From contig JACCGJ010002778.1 of NCBI GenBank assembly GCA_013407085.1, positions 1 to 64,000 on the forward strand: a stretch of DNA of 64,000 bases, read 5' to 3'. This DNA is from Atriophallophorus winterbourni (taxonomy: Eukaryota > Platyhelminthes > Trematoda > Plagiorchiida > Microphallidae). This document shows positions 12,421 to 22,900 of this stretch, piece by piece. Each line of letters starts with the position of its first letter. Position 1 is the stretch's first letter. Both the position numbers and the translations under genes were made by a program. A model generated the notes under the pieces. The model worked only from the letters and a program-made list of their open reading frames with translations, did no database searches and had not been told where the DNA came from.

Positions 12421-12428
12421 AATCTTGA
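9924..12428 (+). pseudogene. RTE-like endonuclease-reverse transcriptase, one stop plus 3' frame loss
   Basis: The N-terminal endonuclease has AAFNVRTL (about 10138), the metal-binding SETRI (about 10238), VVAAYAPTN (about 10497), LAGDMNERVG (about 10608) and SDHALVCAKL (about 10903). An in-frame TGA at 11445-11447 interrupts the linker just before WAEHFEAQFN; the frame then reopens through the RT: IAPIFKKGRRD (about 11733), LDIRAAFDSIDRE (about 11980), SGVRQGCPISP (about 12147) and the catalytic YADDIALLGD (about 12287). Near 12355 the frame shifts, and recognisable FAPNKCK sequence ends soon after, where the insert ends. The frame stays open upstream to 9837, but that part belongs to the host element. 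Confidence 0.8.
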
Positions 12429-12914
12429 ATTGGTCGACAGCTATGGGAGCGTACTGCGCGCTAAAAGGGCTTGCGATTTCTTCAGGTGACGTAGATAGAC
12501 CCGAGGGTGTCTTGAGCGAAGGGATACCTGTTTTCACTTTCCTCCAAGCGTCGATCTCCTTATATAGCAGCTTAGGGTTGTCTAGAACTCTCAAAGTTAG
12601 CTGTTGTTGATAGAGGAATTGATCATTACGTTTCAGAGATGTACACTGGTTTCGCAATAATCGGTGGAATTCCAAGTTCTCAGAGGTGAGGCATCGAGAG
12701 AAAGTATGCCATGCAAGATTCCGTAGTGCAATCATTTTTCTAGTTCGGCTTCTAATTGTCAGTCGGTCGCGTTTTGTTGGTATTGCTTTCATCGTCGATG
12801 ATAGGTCAAGTAATGTGTGCCATATTGTAACAAAAAACTCCAAGCAGTATCAAGTTGCGCAGTATGTAGCAAGTCCCACATTTTCGCGGCAACAAGCTCA
12901 CGCAGTAGCGTGTA

Positions 12915-12989
12915 TATGGTATGAAAGCACAAGCCTGATCCAGGCAAAGTGCCGCACAATCAGAGACTGCACGTGGGCGATGTTACTGT
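12915..12989 (-). mobile_element. SINE-like copy, 5' truncated, 12 bp direct repeat
   Basis: This 75 bp copy has only the tail half of the family (reading on its own strand: 'cacgtgcagtctctgattg', 'ggcactttgcctggatcagg', 'cttgtgctttcat'). CAGTAGCGTGTA is present at 12903-12914 and 12990-13001, defining both ends and a 12-base target duplication inside the CR1-like linker. Confidence 0.85.
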
Positions 12990-13090
12990 CAGTAGCGTGT
13001 AGTTCGTAATCCTCCGAGTAGTGGCGTCCGGTATCCCCGCATAATGAGAGTAGCAGAGGTAGTCAAATATCAGCACGGCATGATCAGCAT

Positions 13091-13301
13091 GGTATGGTAT
13101 GAAAGCACAAGCCTGATCGAGGCAAAGTGCCGCACAGTCAGGCTGCACGTGGGCTAAGATACTGTCAGGTTGCTCATGCCTAGACAGATATGAGAAAGAA
13201 AATAGAAATGGTAGTGAGACTCCAGCGTATTTCAGCATGCAGCTCACTACCGGTGGTCAATCAATTAAGCACGATTTTAGCCACCCAGCACAAAAATGCT
13301 G
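13091..13301 (-). mobile_element. SINE-like reference copy with 12 bp direct repeat
   Basis: A complete or nearly complete copy of the abundant family, 211 bp. On its own strand the order is a head with 'gtgctgggtggctaaaatcg' and 'aattgattgaccaccggtag', then 'tgctgaaatacgctggagtc', 'tctcatatctgtctagg', 'cctgacagtatcttagccca', 'ggcactttgcctcgatcagg' and a tail of repeated ATACC. CATGATCAGCAT occurs at 13079-13090 and 13302-13313. The insertion splits the CR1-like endonuclease active-site codons. I find no convincing tRNA-type promoter boxes, so the parent RNA is unknown. Confidence 0.85.
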
Positions 13302-14243
13302 CATGATCAGCATTATCCAGTGTTGGTTCGATCGACATGTTTTCGACCATCAGTTCTTCGTTGGTGAGTATCAGATCGAGGGTGGACGGGACCTGATGGC
13401 CGCAGAATCGTGTCGGTTCGTTGACATGGCTGTTCAGTGGATTGGTAGCAATCAATTCTGATAAGTCACGTCCAAACTGATGGGTGGGAGAGCCTGACGA
13501 TACACCCGGAGAGTTCAAGTCTCCCATTATGAGGACATGTGTGAAGTGTTGAGAAAGTCCGAGTCGGATGGCAGCAAGCAAAGAAGAGTCTGTACTAGAT
13601 TCCGCATTTGGAGGGCGGTAGATTACACCCAACAAGGCCACATCGTCGGGCTGCAAGGAAACTCTACACCATAAAGTGTCACGAACAGATAGACCAGGGT
13701 CTTGGATCGCTTCACAGGGTAGTGCTTGATTGCAATACAGTAGGACACCTCCACCCCTAGTCTTACGATCAACGCGGAATGACAGCATGTTTGGGAGCAT
13801 TAGTTCAGTATCCAATCTGTTTGGGATCAACCAGGTTTCAGTGATGGCAATGAGATCAAAGTTTTTTGTCGAATGGAGCAGTTGTAATTCGGAGAATTTG
13901 TTCATGAATCCTCGGGTGTTCGTATAGCAACAGCACAGTGTATCGCGGTGGTGTTGGGCGTCGTGAGGTGTAACACCTAGGAAGCCGATCCGGCAGGGAT
14001 CGGCTGTGGTAGGTTTTTGAGGCGGCTGCTTCATATAATTCCGGCTGTTCGACCTCGGCTGTTGGGTCGGTAATTTTCGGCTCGGATCTAATCCGATTGG
14101 TATTGATAGACGAACGAAGGCGAAATTCTGAGGGAGCTTTCCATCGGTTCACGTACCTACAGTTGAGCGCCAACGCGACCATACTCTCAGATTGGAATGT
14201 TATTTTCGTAATTCGGGGGGCACTGCCTTTGTAGTTCGGTGAC

Positions 14244-14706
14244 TTAGGTAGGCGTTTTAGCGATGTTGTGGATGTGGCCGTTGTCAGATTGCTGCTGTAT
14301 AAAGCGCCATTGCTCACAGACGTGAATGTTGTTTTTGGATTCGTCAGCGTCGGAAAGCTCGGGAATGCCGTGCACATATATACTGCGTTTGTTATTATCC
14401 TGTTTCCAGTCAAATGACAGCTTTTTCTTGGCTTGCCGTGCTGCCCATGGTAGGTCCGCGAAGATGCGGATTGGGTAGGGGATTTCATCATGAAGCACAA
14501 GTCTGGAGCCAGACAAAGTGCCAAGCAATATGAAGCACGCGAAGTGCGTAAGTGGGGAGAAGCACGGTTTCAGCTGCTTCAACGGGCTTTAGTATGACAC
14601 GGAGAAGTCTGGGTTCTCCAAGGTGAGGCGAATTCGGAGGCATGGACAACCGCACCATGCTATCAGCTTCCGGGGACCCGGAAGGGTACGGAAAATTTGT
14701 TCCCAA
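14244..14706 (-). pseudogene. CR1-like ORF1 remnant
   Basis: Two overlapping minus-strand frames give a nucleic-acid-binding-type ORF1 remnant: LGEPRLLRVILKPVEAAETVL (about 14620-14560), then after a frame slip RLVLHDEIPYPIRIFADLP and AARQAKKKL (about 14505-14415), and an IYVHGIPELSD end. The order 'PRLLRVIL..' then 'I.DLP..R..KK' resembles the RRM-like ORF1 proteins of CR1-type LINEs. The slip around 14510-14560 disables it. An identical copy lies 1,371 bases further on. Confidence 0.6.
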
Positions 14707-14715
14707 TGCGAAAAG

Positions 14716-14850
14716 TCTTCAGATAGACTCCCAAAATGCTGTGGAGACATCGGTTGTCAAATAATTAGTGTCGGCAAATATGCTCTCCACGTAGTGTCCA
14801 AAGTTTTGCACCCATACAGTAATACAGCTGTACAGTGCTAAATTGATCAA
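14716..14850 (-). mobile_element. RTE-like C-terminal fragment upstream of CR1 ORF1
   Basis: On the minus strand the segment matches the RTE C-terminal region at 57.8-57.9 kb (TLRKEH and DNRCLRNIL-type codons; 'acccatacagtaa' on the plus strand), but with stops. The duplicated copy is at 16087-16221, where a minus-strand frame still reads LYYCMGAKLWTLRGEHI. A short SINE-like stretch ('gctaaattgatcaaccgctgg') follows it. Confidence 0.6.
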
Positions 14851-14925
14851 CCGCTGGTAGTGGGCTCACTGCTATCTTCCTTTTCTTATACAGTCTTGGT
14901 AACGAATACTTGTTCATTGCTTCGT

Positions 14926-16296
14926 AAGTCCGAGTCGGATGGCAGCAAGCAAAGAAGAGTCTGTACTAGATTCCGCATTTGGAGGGCGGTAGATTACACC
15001 CAACAAGGCCACATTGTCGGGCTGCAAGGAAACTCTACACCACAAAGTGTCACGAACAGATAGACCAGGGTCTTGGATCGCTTCACAGGGTAGTGCTTGA
15101 TTGCAATACAGTAGGACACCTCCACCCATAGTCTTACGATCAACGCGGAATGACAGCATGTTTGGGAGCATTAGTTCAGTATCCAATATGTTTGGGATCA
15201 ACCAGGTTTCAGTGATGGCAATGAGATCAAAGTTTTTTGTCGAATGGAGCAGTTGTAATTCGGAGAATTTGTTCATGAATCCTCGGGTGTTCGTATAGCA
15301 ACAGCACAGTGTATCGCGGTGGTGTTGGGCGTCGTGAGGTGTAACACCTAGGAAGCCGATCCGGCAGGGATCGGCTGTGGTAGGTTTTTGAGGCGGCTGC
15401 TTCATATAATTCCGGCTGTTCGACCTCGGCTGTTGGGTCGGTAATTTTCGGCTCGGATCTAATCCGATTGGTATTGATAGACGAACGAAGGCGAAATTCT
15501 GAGGGAGCTTTCCATCGGTTCACGTACCTACAGTTGAGCGCCAACGCGACCATACTCTCAGATTGGAATGTTATTTTCGTAATTCGGGGGGCACTGCCTT
15601 TGTAGTTCGGTGACTTAGGTAGGCGTTTTAGCGATGTTGTGGATGTGGCCGTTGTCAGATTGCTGCTGTATAAAGCGCCATTGCTCACAGACGTGAATGT
15701 TGTTTTTGGATTCGTCAGCGTCGGAAAGCTCGGGAATGCCGTGCACATATATACTGCGTTTGTTATTATCCTGTTTCCAGTCAAATGACAGCTTTTTCTT
15801 GGCTTGCCGTGCTGCCCATGGTAGGTCCGCGAAGATGCGGATTGGGTAGGGGATTTCATCATGAAGCACAAGTCTGGAGCCAGACAAAGTGCCAAGCAAT
15901 ATGAAGCACGCGAAGTGCGTAAGTGGGGAGAAGCACGGTTTCAGCTGCTTCAACGGGCTTTAGTATGACACGGAGAAGTCTGGGTTCTCCAAGGTGAGGC
16001 GAATTCGGAGGCATGGACAACCGCACCATGCTATCAGCTTCCGGGGACCCGGAAGGGTACGGAAAATTTGTTCCCAATGCGAAAAGTCTTCAGATAGACT
16101 CCCAAAATGCTGTGGAGACATCGGTTGTCAAATAATTAGTGTCGGCAAATATGCTCTCCACGTAGTGTCCAAAGTTTTGCACCCATACAGTAATACAGCT
16201 GTACAGTGCTAAATTGATCAACCGCTGGTAGTGGGCTCACTGCTATCTTCCCTTTCTTATACAGTCTTGGTAACGAATACTTGTTCATTGCTGCGT
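14926..16296. repeat. 1,371 bp tandem duplication, unit 2
   Basis: A direct copy of 13555-14925. It repeats the endonuclease N-terminal frame (14926-15405), the ORF1 remnant (15615-16077) and the RTE-like tail piece. After 16296 the sequence continues as unique flank ('aatgatgatacagcc'). Confidence 0.95.
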
Positions 16297-16694
16297 AATG
16301 ATGATACAGCCAGCGCCATTTTCTACACACTGTCGATTCTATGTTAGTGTCATTCATCCAGCTGACTGTATCGGTTTGATTCACCGTCTGTAGTCGAAAA
16401 CCATGCATCTTTTGTGACGCACGTCACTGATCACTAAGATTTGTCTTCATTTGTAGCAAATTGCTTGTGCACAGCTTATGAATAAAACATAGAGGTTTGA
16501 TTTCGCTGCAATTATTCCACCATTGGACTCCCTTGCACAGGTCGTCAACGAAGTAGAATTCAATTTCAATAAGTTCTATACCATTTTCCTCATGATTCAT
16601 TATATCTTAGTAGGCACATTTAGAAATCGAGTTCGACCTGCTGTTTTGCTTCACCACATCTACAAATAGATACATCGCCAACCTTGGTTTCTCA

Positions 16695-16898
16695 ATTTTG
16701 TTGCACGAATGTGCTTTTTTCTAGTGCTTCTGTGCTTCGCAGCCTACACCTTGCTACATTGGGTTGTTACGAATAGTGAGCGGCATGTATAAACACGCTG
16801 GAGTCTTCTTGCTATTTCACTTTCAATTTTCCTTTTTCATATTTGTCTTGGCCTGCACCAACTGACATTATCTTAGCCCAAGTGCAGCCTCTGACGCT
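16695..16898 (+). mobile_element. SINE-like copy, degraded
   Basis: Head 'gtgcttctgtgcttcgcagc', middle 'aaacacgctggagtcttc', then 'catatttgtcttggcctg' and 'cattatcttagcccaagtgc' follow the family order, with a poorly preserved tail. It lies just upstream of the first coding exon of the TBC gene. Confidence 0.65.
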
Positions 16899-16994
16899 TT
16901 TATTATTAACAATAATCTGTTGTCCAATACTTCAGCTTCATGTTTCCAAACGGTGGTTGTTGAGTTTGAACACATCGAATATTCAATCAGTCCA

Positions 16995-19900
16995 ATGATT
17001 ACAAGCAATATTCACCCAGAATCTGCTGCTATAATTGAAAAGTACACAGGTGATCAACCACCGTCTTCAAATGAGAAGTTGGCCGAAGACGAACTCGTTG
17101 ATCTGGCAAAGGTCGACCGCTTTGGCTTTTATCAGTACGTAATTTTGTTGCACTTTTGCATTTTGTACGTTTTGAAGTGTTTTATGTTAGGGAATGGAGT
17201 GGACCAGTTTCTATAAAGGCTATATATTTTCCACCGATCCAATACCTAAGCGTTAAAATAGTGTTGGTTTTTGGTTACCTCTGTTCTTTTATTCCACGCA
17301 ATATTCAACTGTAGAATCTCACTACGGATGGTTGTAAGTTGTTAATGGATCCTTCGGATTCTACCTCGTCTTTTCAATGCTGTTTTTTATTCGGATCCAA
17401 AACAAGTTTTACTATTCTAATTGTTACTTCCTTTTTCCTAAATATGTACTCGATTGATTTAATTTTTATGGCTTGCAATTTTATCCAATTTTTTCTGCAG
17501 CCCTGACGGGAGCAATTGCGATGAATTGAATAAAGAAGAAACCGTAAGCTGATAATATTCTATGAATCATCATTTGATACTCGCTTTTTCGACCGTATCT
17601 TAGTGATTTCAGTTTGGTATTGGTTTAGTGGGGCCCACTTTTACATGGGATTTCGTGAACTTTCACCGTACACCTGGCTTATTGAACTGAGATATCTCTC
17701 CTAACCTGCTTTGCAATAGGACTAAACCTGATGAAACTAAGGTGAATGCCAAAGTCGATCGTTTTCACTGCTTTTAGAAAGTGATGATTAATTTTTTCAG
17801 GTCTTGGTTTCATTCTTCGTTGGTATCGTGTTTGTTCTTCGGTTACGTCTATTCTTTGGTTCAATGTCAAAATGCACTAAACTAACGTGACTGACTACGT
17901 AATAGTTAAGCATATACACATGATGAGTATGTGCCCACAGGACGAACACTTGCGTTACCTAACTACACACGTGGTGATGAAAAGCTTTTCAACTTGAGCC
18001 GTTTGAAAGCACAAACCAAGGTGCGCGATATTCTAATCTGTGACTTGCTGTTTGCCGACAATGCAGCTATAATTGCTTACTCCTAAGAGCTGCTTCACTG
18101 TAAGGCAGTGAAAGAAAGATCCAAGCAAAACGCGAATGAAAGGTGAATGTTTTCCGTTTGAAGAGGACCCCTCGGATCTGGAACGTATCAGGGCTGGATG
18201 AAATGACGAATGCTGAAGTGCTTCCTTAAGCTGGTCCACAGCACTGCTTGGGCTGGTAAGGTCATGTCTACAAAATCGAAATGGTTGTATTCCAACAGAT
18301 CTACTCCATGATGTGTTTAAATTAGGAGGTCGACCATTGAGTGGACCACACTTGCGTTACAAAAGCGTTTGCTAAAGAGATATGAAAGCTCTTGACACTA
18401 ACCCTACGAGTTGGGGTGAACTTGCTCTCGAACCGTTGCTTTGGAGGCGCTGTGTAAAGCGTCATCTGCCAACTGGGGTAGAGCAAAGACTGTTCTCGAC
18501 TTCTGACCGTAAATCACGCCTTCAGTGTGCGGCTTTTCCCATTTGACCGCATACGCTGCCAGCCGTTATTTGTGTTCAATTCTGGTATCCAACTTTGGTC
18601 GCTTAGTAGGTCACAAACTCGTTTTGCAAGGCCATATATTCTGTATCGCTACGACATTTTGAATGAAAAATTTGTCATTGGTGCACAAAGTTTCAGCCTA
18701 ACAAAACTGAAGTATAAGGCTCCATTTTAATGGGATTCGTACTACTAGCTGAACTTTTCAAGCCATCAGTCTGAAACGGAGTATTCGACTTCAAAATCAC
18801 CAAGCGTTGAGAAACTCACAATCTTTATCTGATTTGTAACATTCCACGCTTATGAATCATCAACTTTTATTTGTTTGTCATTAATCTGTGCAGTCGATGA
18901 CTGTACGGCACTTTGCCTGGATCAGGCTTGTGCTTTCATACCATACCATAATCTGTTTGAAAAGAAGGCCACTTTAAATATTCTCGACTATTGATTTTTC
19001 TAGTTTCTGTATGCCAGGAAGAATCTTGTATCCTTCGCACACCATTTCACATTCTTTGTATAGAAAATCATGTTTTGAGCTAGAAAAAGTACCCACACCA
19101 CCGTTTAATACGTGTGAGTTGATAATGTCAGGTTACACATTCCTAAACAGGTACATAGTTGGCAAGGGTAGTGAGACTGGCGTGTTCCCTCATCCAGCAA
19201 ACGCTCCATCACTGTTTGAAATCGCTGCGTAATTGCGTACTCGTAGTTTCGCTAATTCGAAGATTAATGCTGTACAACAATGGATTTCATAAGCGTAGCG
19301 GTTCAACTGTATGTATTTATGTATGGTATTAAATCACAAACCTGATCCAAGCAATGTGCCGCACGTGGGCTTAGACACTGTCAGGTTGCCCAGACCTAAA
19401 CAGGTATTGGAAATGAAAACAGCAATGCCAGTGAGAATACAGCGTGTATTCGCATGCTCCTTACTACCAAAGGCAAATCAATTTAGCATGCGGTTAACTG
19501 TACAACACGGATGTGCAGCACGATTGCACATCCATGCACCGCCTTTGCGAGGCTGTAAAGGATGTGGTCGACATACAGGTTGGGTATAAGGCCACAAGGG
19601 TGAACATACATTAGGCAACAGCGGTTCAAATACCACGACAGCTATCTGTCAATTCTCATATGAGAAGACTGAAACGATGATTTAGCTTTAACCAAATTTG
19701 CTTGTACATATCTTGGTGCGTTCTCAAGAATTCATAATGATGATCTTTAACAATGCTCCCGATTTCTTGAGTAATATTACGACTAACGCTGTTTTTTCGA
19801 TCGATTGAATGCGGCAAGTAACCACGAATTACAGGCTTTCTGTAAACCATTGTCATCAGTTCTTGAAGGTATACCATCTAAACAAGTTTTGTCCTATTCT

Positions 19901-22900
19901 CACGAAACACTTTCACCTTCAGAAACGAGTTAACTTCACACCGATCAACCACGATTCATGTTTCACCTCATGTCTAATATGAGTAGCCCGCATAGGTCGA
20001 TCGCAGTTCGTGTCTATGCCTAGCGTTTATTACCTTCATTTGCTGTTCCCGTTTTTTCCAGCAAAGGCTTAATCGCCGTCTCGAAAAATGGCGGTTAATG
20101 ACCCGAAATTTCGAAAGTGAACATTCAGAGTGGCATCGCTTATTTCGAAATGGTTCAGCTGTGGAAAAGGTGCGTCTGATTTCTTTACGAACATTCAGCG
20201 AGTGTGACTAGTGTCATCTCACTGATTGGCGCAACAACTTTGTTGATTTCACTACGCTTAAACCTGTCACAATACAAATGCTTAATTATTTTTCGGTCTC
20301 ATCTCAAGCCGAGTCTCATGTTGTTGTTTATACACGACTGCATTCCTGGTTTCTAGTTTTGCCGTTTGCTAACTTTACCACTCCGCATACCTTTTATTTC
20401 GTAGTTGAAGCGGCGCATTTTCAAGGGCATACCGCAGCAATATCGTATGATTGTTTGGCCGTTGCTGTTAAATATACCGCAAGTGAAAAATGATAACAAA
20501 AACTTATATTCGGTAAGTGCATCTCGACATTTCTTACATATTTTCCGGTTGAATTTAGGCTATTTTGGTATAATTTTCACTGTATGGTATGGTATGGTAT
20601 GAAAGCACAAGCCTGATCCAGGCAAAGTGCCGCACAGTTCGAGACTGCACGTGTGCTTATTTGGTAACGGTAAAACTGATCTCCTGCCACGTACCCCAAT
20701 TGCGATTAGGGCCGTTTATACGGCCATTGAGACTTTGATAACAGCGTAATATTTCTCGCGGCACTTTGAATCCAATCGCTATGGCATATGGTAGGAAAGC
20801 ACAAGCCTGATCTAAACAGTGCCGCACAATCGGAGACTGCACGTGGGTTAAGATACTGTCAGGTTTCTCAGGTCTAGACAGATATGAGAATGAGAATAGA
20901 AATGGTAATGAGACTCCAGCGTGTTTCAGCATGCAGCTAACGTTGGCCAATCAATTTAGAACGATGTTAACCGCACAGCGCAAAAATACTGCATGATTGC
21001 ACATCCGTACAACGTAAGAATTAGTCGTATTTCGAGTTATACAGCTCGTTTTCAAAATTGACGCGTCAATGTTTTGTCACCAAGACGTTGGTGGTAGTCT
21101 GGTCGGCTTGTTTGCCCATACAAGGCTATTGGTGGAGTTGTGTGAATGCTACCGGCACTGGAACCACATCGGTACTAGAGTTGTTTATCTTTTTAAGTTG
21201 TCCAAAATGAGCATACTTGGACAACAACTTATCGACATGACAGCTCCATAGTGTGTCATATTATTCTGTCATCGTCTTTGCCGTTAATCTCCGAATTTTT
21301 CAGTGATCAGCATTTTACGATCGATAAGTTTGTTGCCTTTATTGATAAAACTTAAGATTAAGATTAATTAATTAATTAAGATTAATTTAGTTAACTTCAT
21401 TAATTATGGAGAGCATATTATTTACCCACCTTAAACTTTAAAAAGGTCATCTTTCACTCCCCACCTTTATCATTTTTTGATCATAGTATTTTCCAGCGAA
21501 ATATCCTATATATATCTCAGATGAGATATTCCAAACCCACGTTTTCAATGAAACCACGTAGCGCGTTAAAGTTTCACTCGAGTTAATGGGCTCCTCGCAA
21601 TTTTGCGAACTTACACTGGTATCTGGCTTGTTAATCGAACCTGTAATGCGAAATACAGTTTCAGGTGTATGTTCTGTTCCCACAGTTAGTTAGTTAAGCA
21701 GTCTTCTTACAACCCAGGCGGGACGATTATCCAACCGATCTCGCAAAAACTTCACTTAAGTTTGCACTAACTCTTGTTAAAGTAGCCTTTTATCACAGTT
21801 TCAATCGATCGATGTTGTATCGGAATTCCGGCGTGTGATAGCTTGCAGAATTAACAAGCTTTCTCTTTTTCAGGAAATGCTTTCTCGCGCACTGGCCACA
21901 TCCGTTCACCTTGAACAAATCGATAAGGACATCGACCGCACGTTTCGCAACACCACTTATTTCCGCGCACGCTACGGCTCGAGGCAGCAATCTTTGTTTC
22001 GTATTCTGGCAGCCTATTCCGTCTACAACACCGAGATTGGCTATTGTCAGGTAAATATTTTCTTTTCGAAATGTCTGCCTCGCTTCGAGAGATAAGATAA
22101 CCGCGAACTTTGCAATGAATCGGTTATAGTAAGTTTTTGGTAACGTTTCACTTCTGAACACAGAAGCTTCGCCAGACCAAGGGTGTTGGTACGAACAGTG
22201 TTCAGGTTTAAATGGCATTCTCTTGACCAATCCTGAGTTCTCTAAGCTAGACAGGTGAGATCAAGATAATTGATCATACCCCCTAATTGCTGTGTTCATC
22301 ACTAATTGTCTATTAATTGCACAGGTCAGCATCTGCTGACCGCTTACGTAATCATGTGCGTATTAGGTGTGATGTTCGTTAATCCTTATCCACTGCAGAA
22401 CCGAACGCCAGATTGTTGAGATATCCGCCCCATCCACCTTGTTCACCACATTCGTCCCAGCCTTTGTTATTTCAACAGCCTCGGCGTGAAGTCTTTCCCT
22501 ATAAGATTTCACACCCCGTCTTATCACTTTCACGTTATCAAGTGTCCAGTGTCTAGCACGTGTTCAGCTAGAGCAGAATCCCCAATCATGGATTGATATT
22601 CACTGGGATTGCGGGGTCGCTTTCCCACTCGTCTCCTGTGTTCGTTTACCCTAGTGCAGAGTTCTCTAAACGTTTGCCCAATGTAAACACGAAACGTTAC
22701 CAAAAACTTACTATAACCGATTCATTGCAAACTTTATTTTCATGATTATGTACTCCCGATCGGTCTCGAATATTTTCAAATACTTTGATAACCGCGAACG
22801 TAACTAAACTCGTCTAATGGCGAAATCTTGTCATGGATTTGTCCGCATTATCCTGGCTCTGAACCATCCCCACTCCACTTGACGTTCATTCTATCCGCCC

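Larger units (their letters stand above)
12421..14034 (-). pseudogene. CR1-like endonuclease domain and linker, interrupted by two SINEs
   Basis: The minus-strand frame from 14034 has NTRGFMNKFSEL (about 13924), the ITETW metal-binding motif (about 13850), GGGVLLYC (about 13755), GVIYRPP (about 13630), MGDLNSPG (about 13530) and STLDLIL (about 13385). The NADHA active-site region is split by a SINE at 13301/13091; the frame resumes below 13078 and is cut again by a second SINE at 12989/12915. After a one-base frame slip near 12838, the basic linker (12843-12421) has the TIRSRTRKM and RRLLRNQCTSLKR-like blocks seen between endonuclease and RT in CR1 elements. Confidence 0.8.
12421..14720 (-). 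mobile_element. CR1-like LINE copy, ORF1 and endonuclease segment (5' half of split element)
   Basis: The 5' half of the element that continues at 9879. It runs from ORF1-like sequence near 14706 through the endonuclease to the linker before RT. Two SINE insertions (12915-12989 and 13091-13301), each with a 12-base direct repeat, interrupt it. Most of it, from 13555 upwards, is duplicated in tandem. Together with 7985-9879 this gives one element spread over 6.7 kb. Confidence 0.8.
13555..14925. repeat. 1,371 bp tandem duplication, unit 1
   Basis: The block beginning 'aagtccgagtcggatgg' at 13555 recurs at 14926. The two units differ at only a handful of positions (for example c/t at 13646 against 15017). 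The unit covers the 5' part of the CR1-like endonuclease, ORF1 and a short RTE-like piece at its end. Confidence 0.95.

Noticed and set aside
13856..14524. 222-codon minus-strand frame, repeated at 15227-15895
   Set aside because: An out-of-frame shadow across CR1-like ORF1 and endonuclease; the repetition is due to the 1,371 bp duplication.
17920..17965. TGATGAG followed by GGACGAAC, resembling a hammerhead core
   Set aside because: The stretch is next to RTE coding sequence, no GTC or stem I partner follows, and GAAA is not present.
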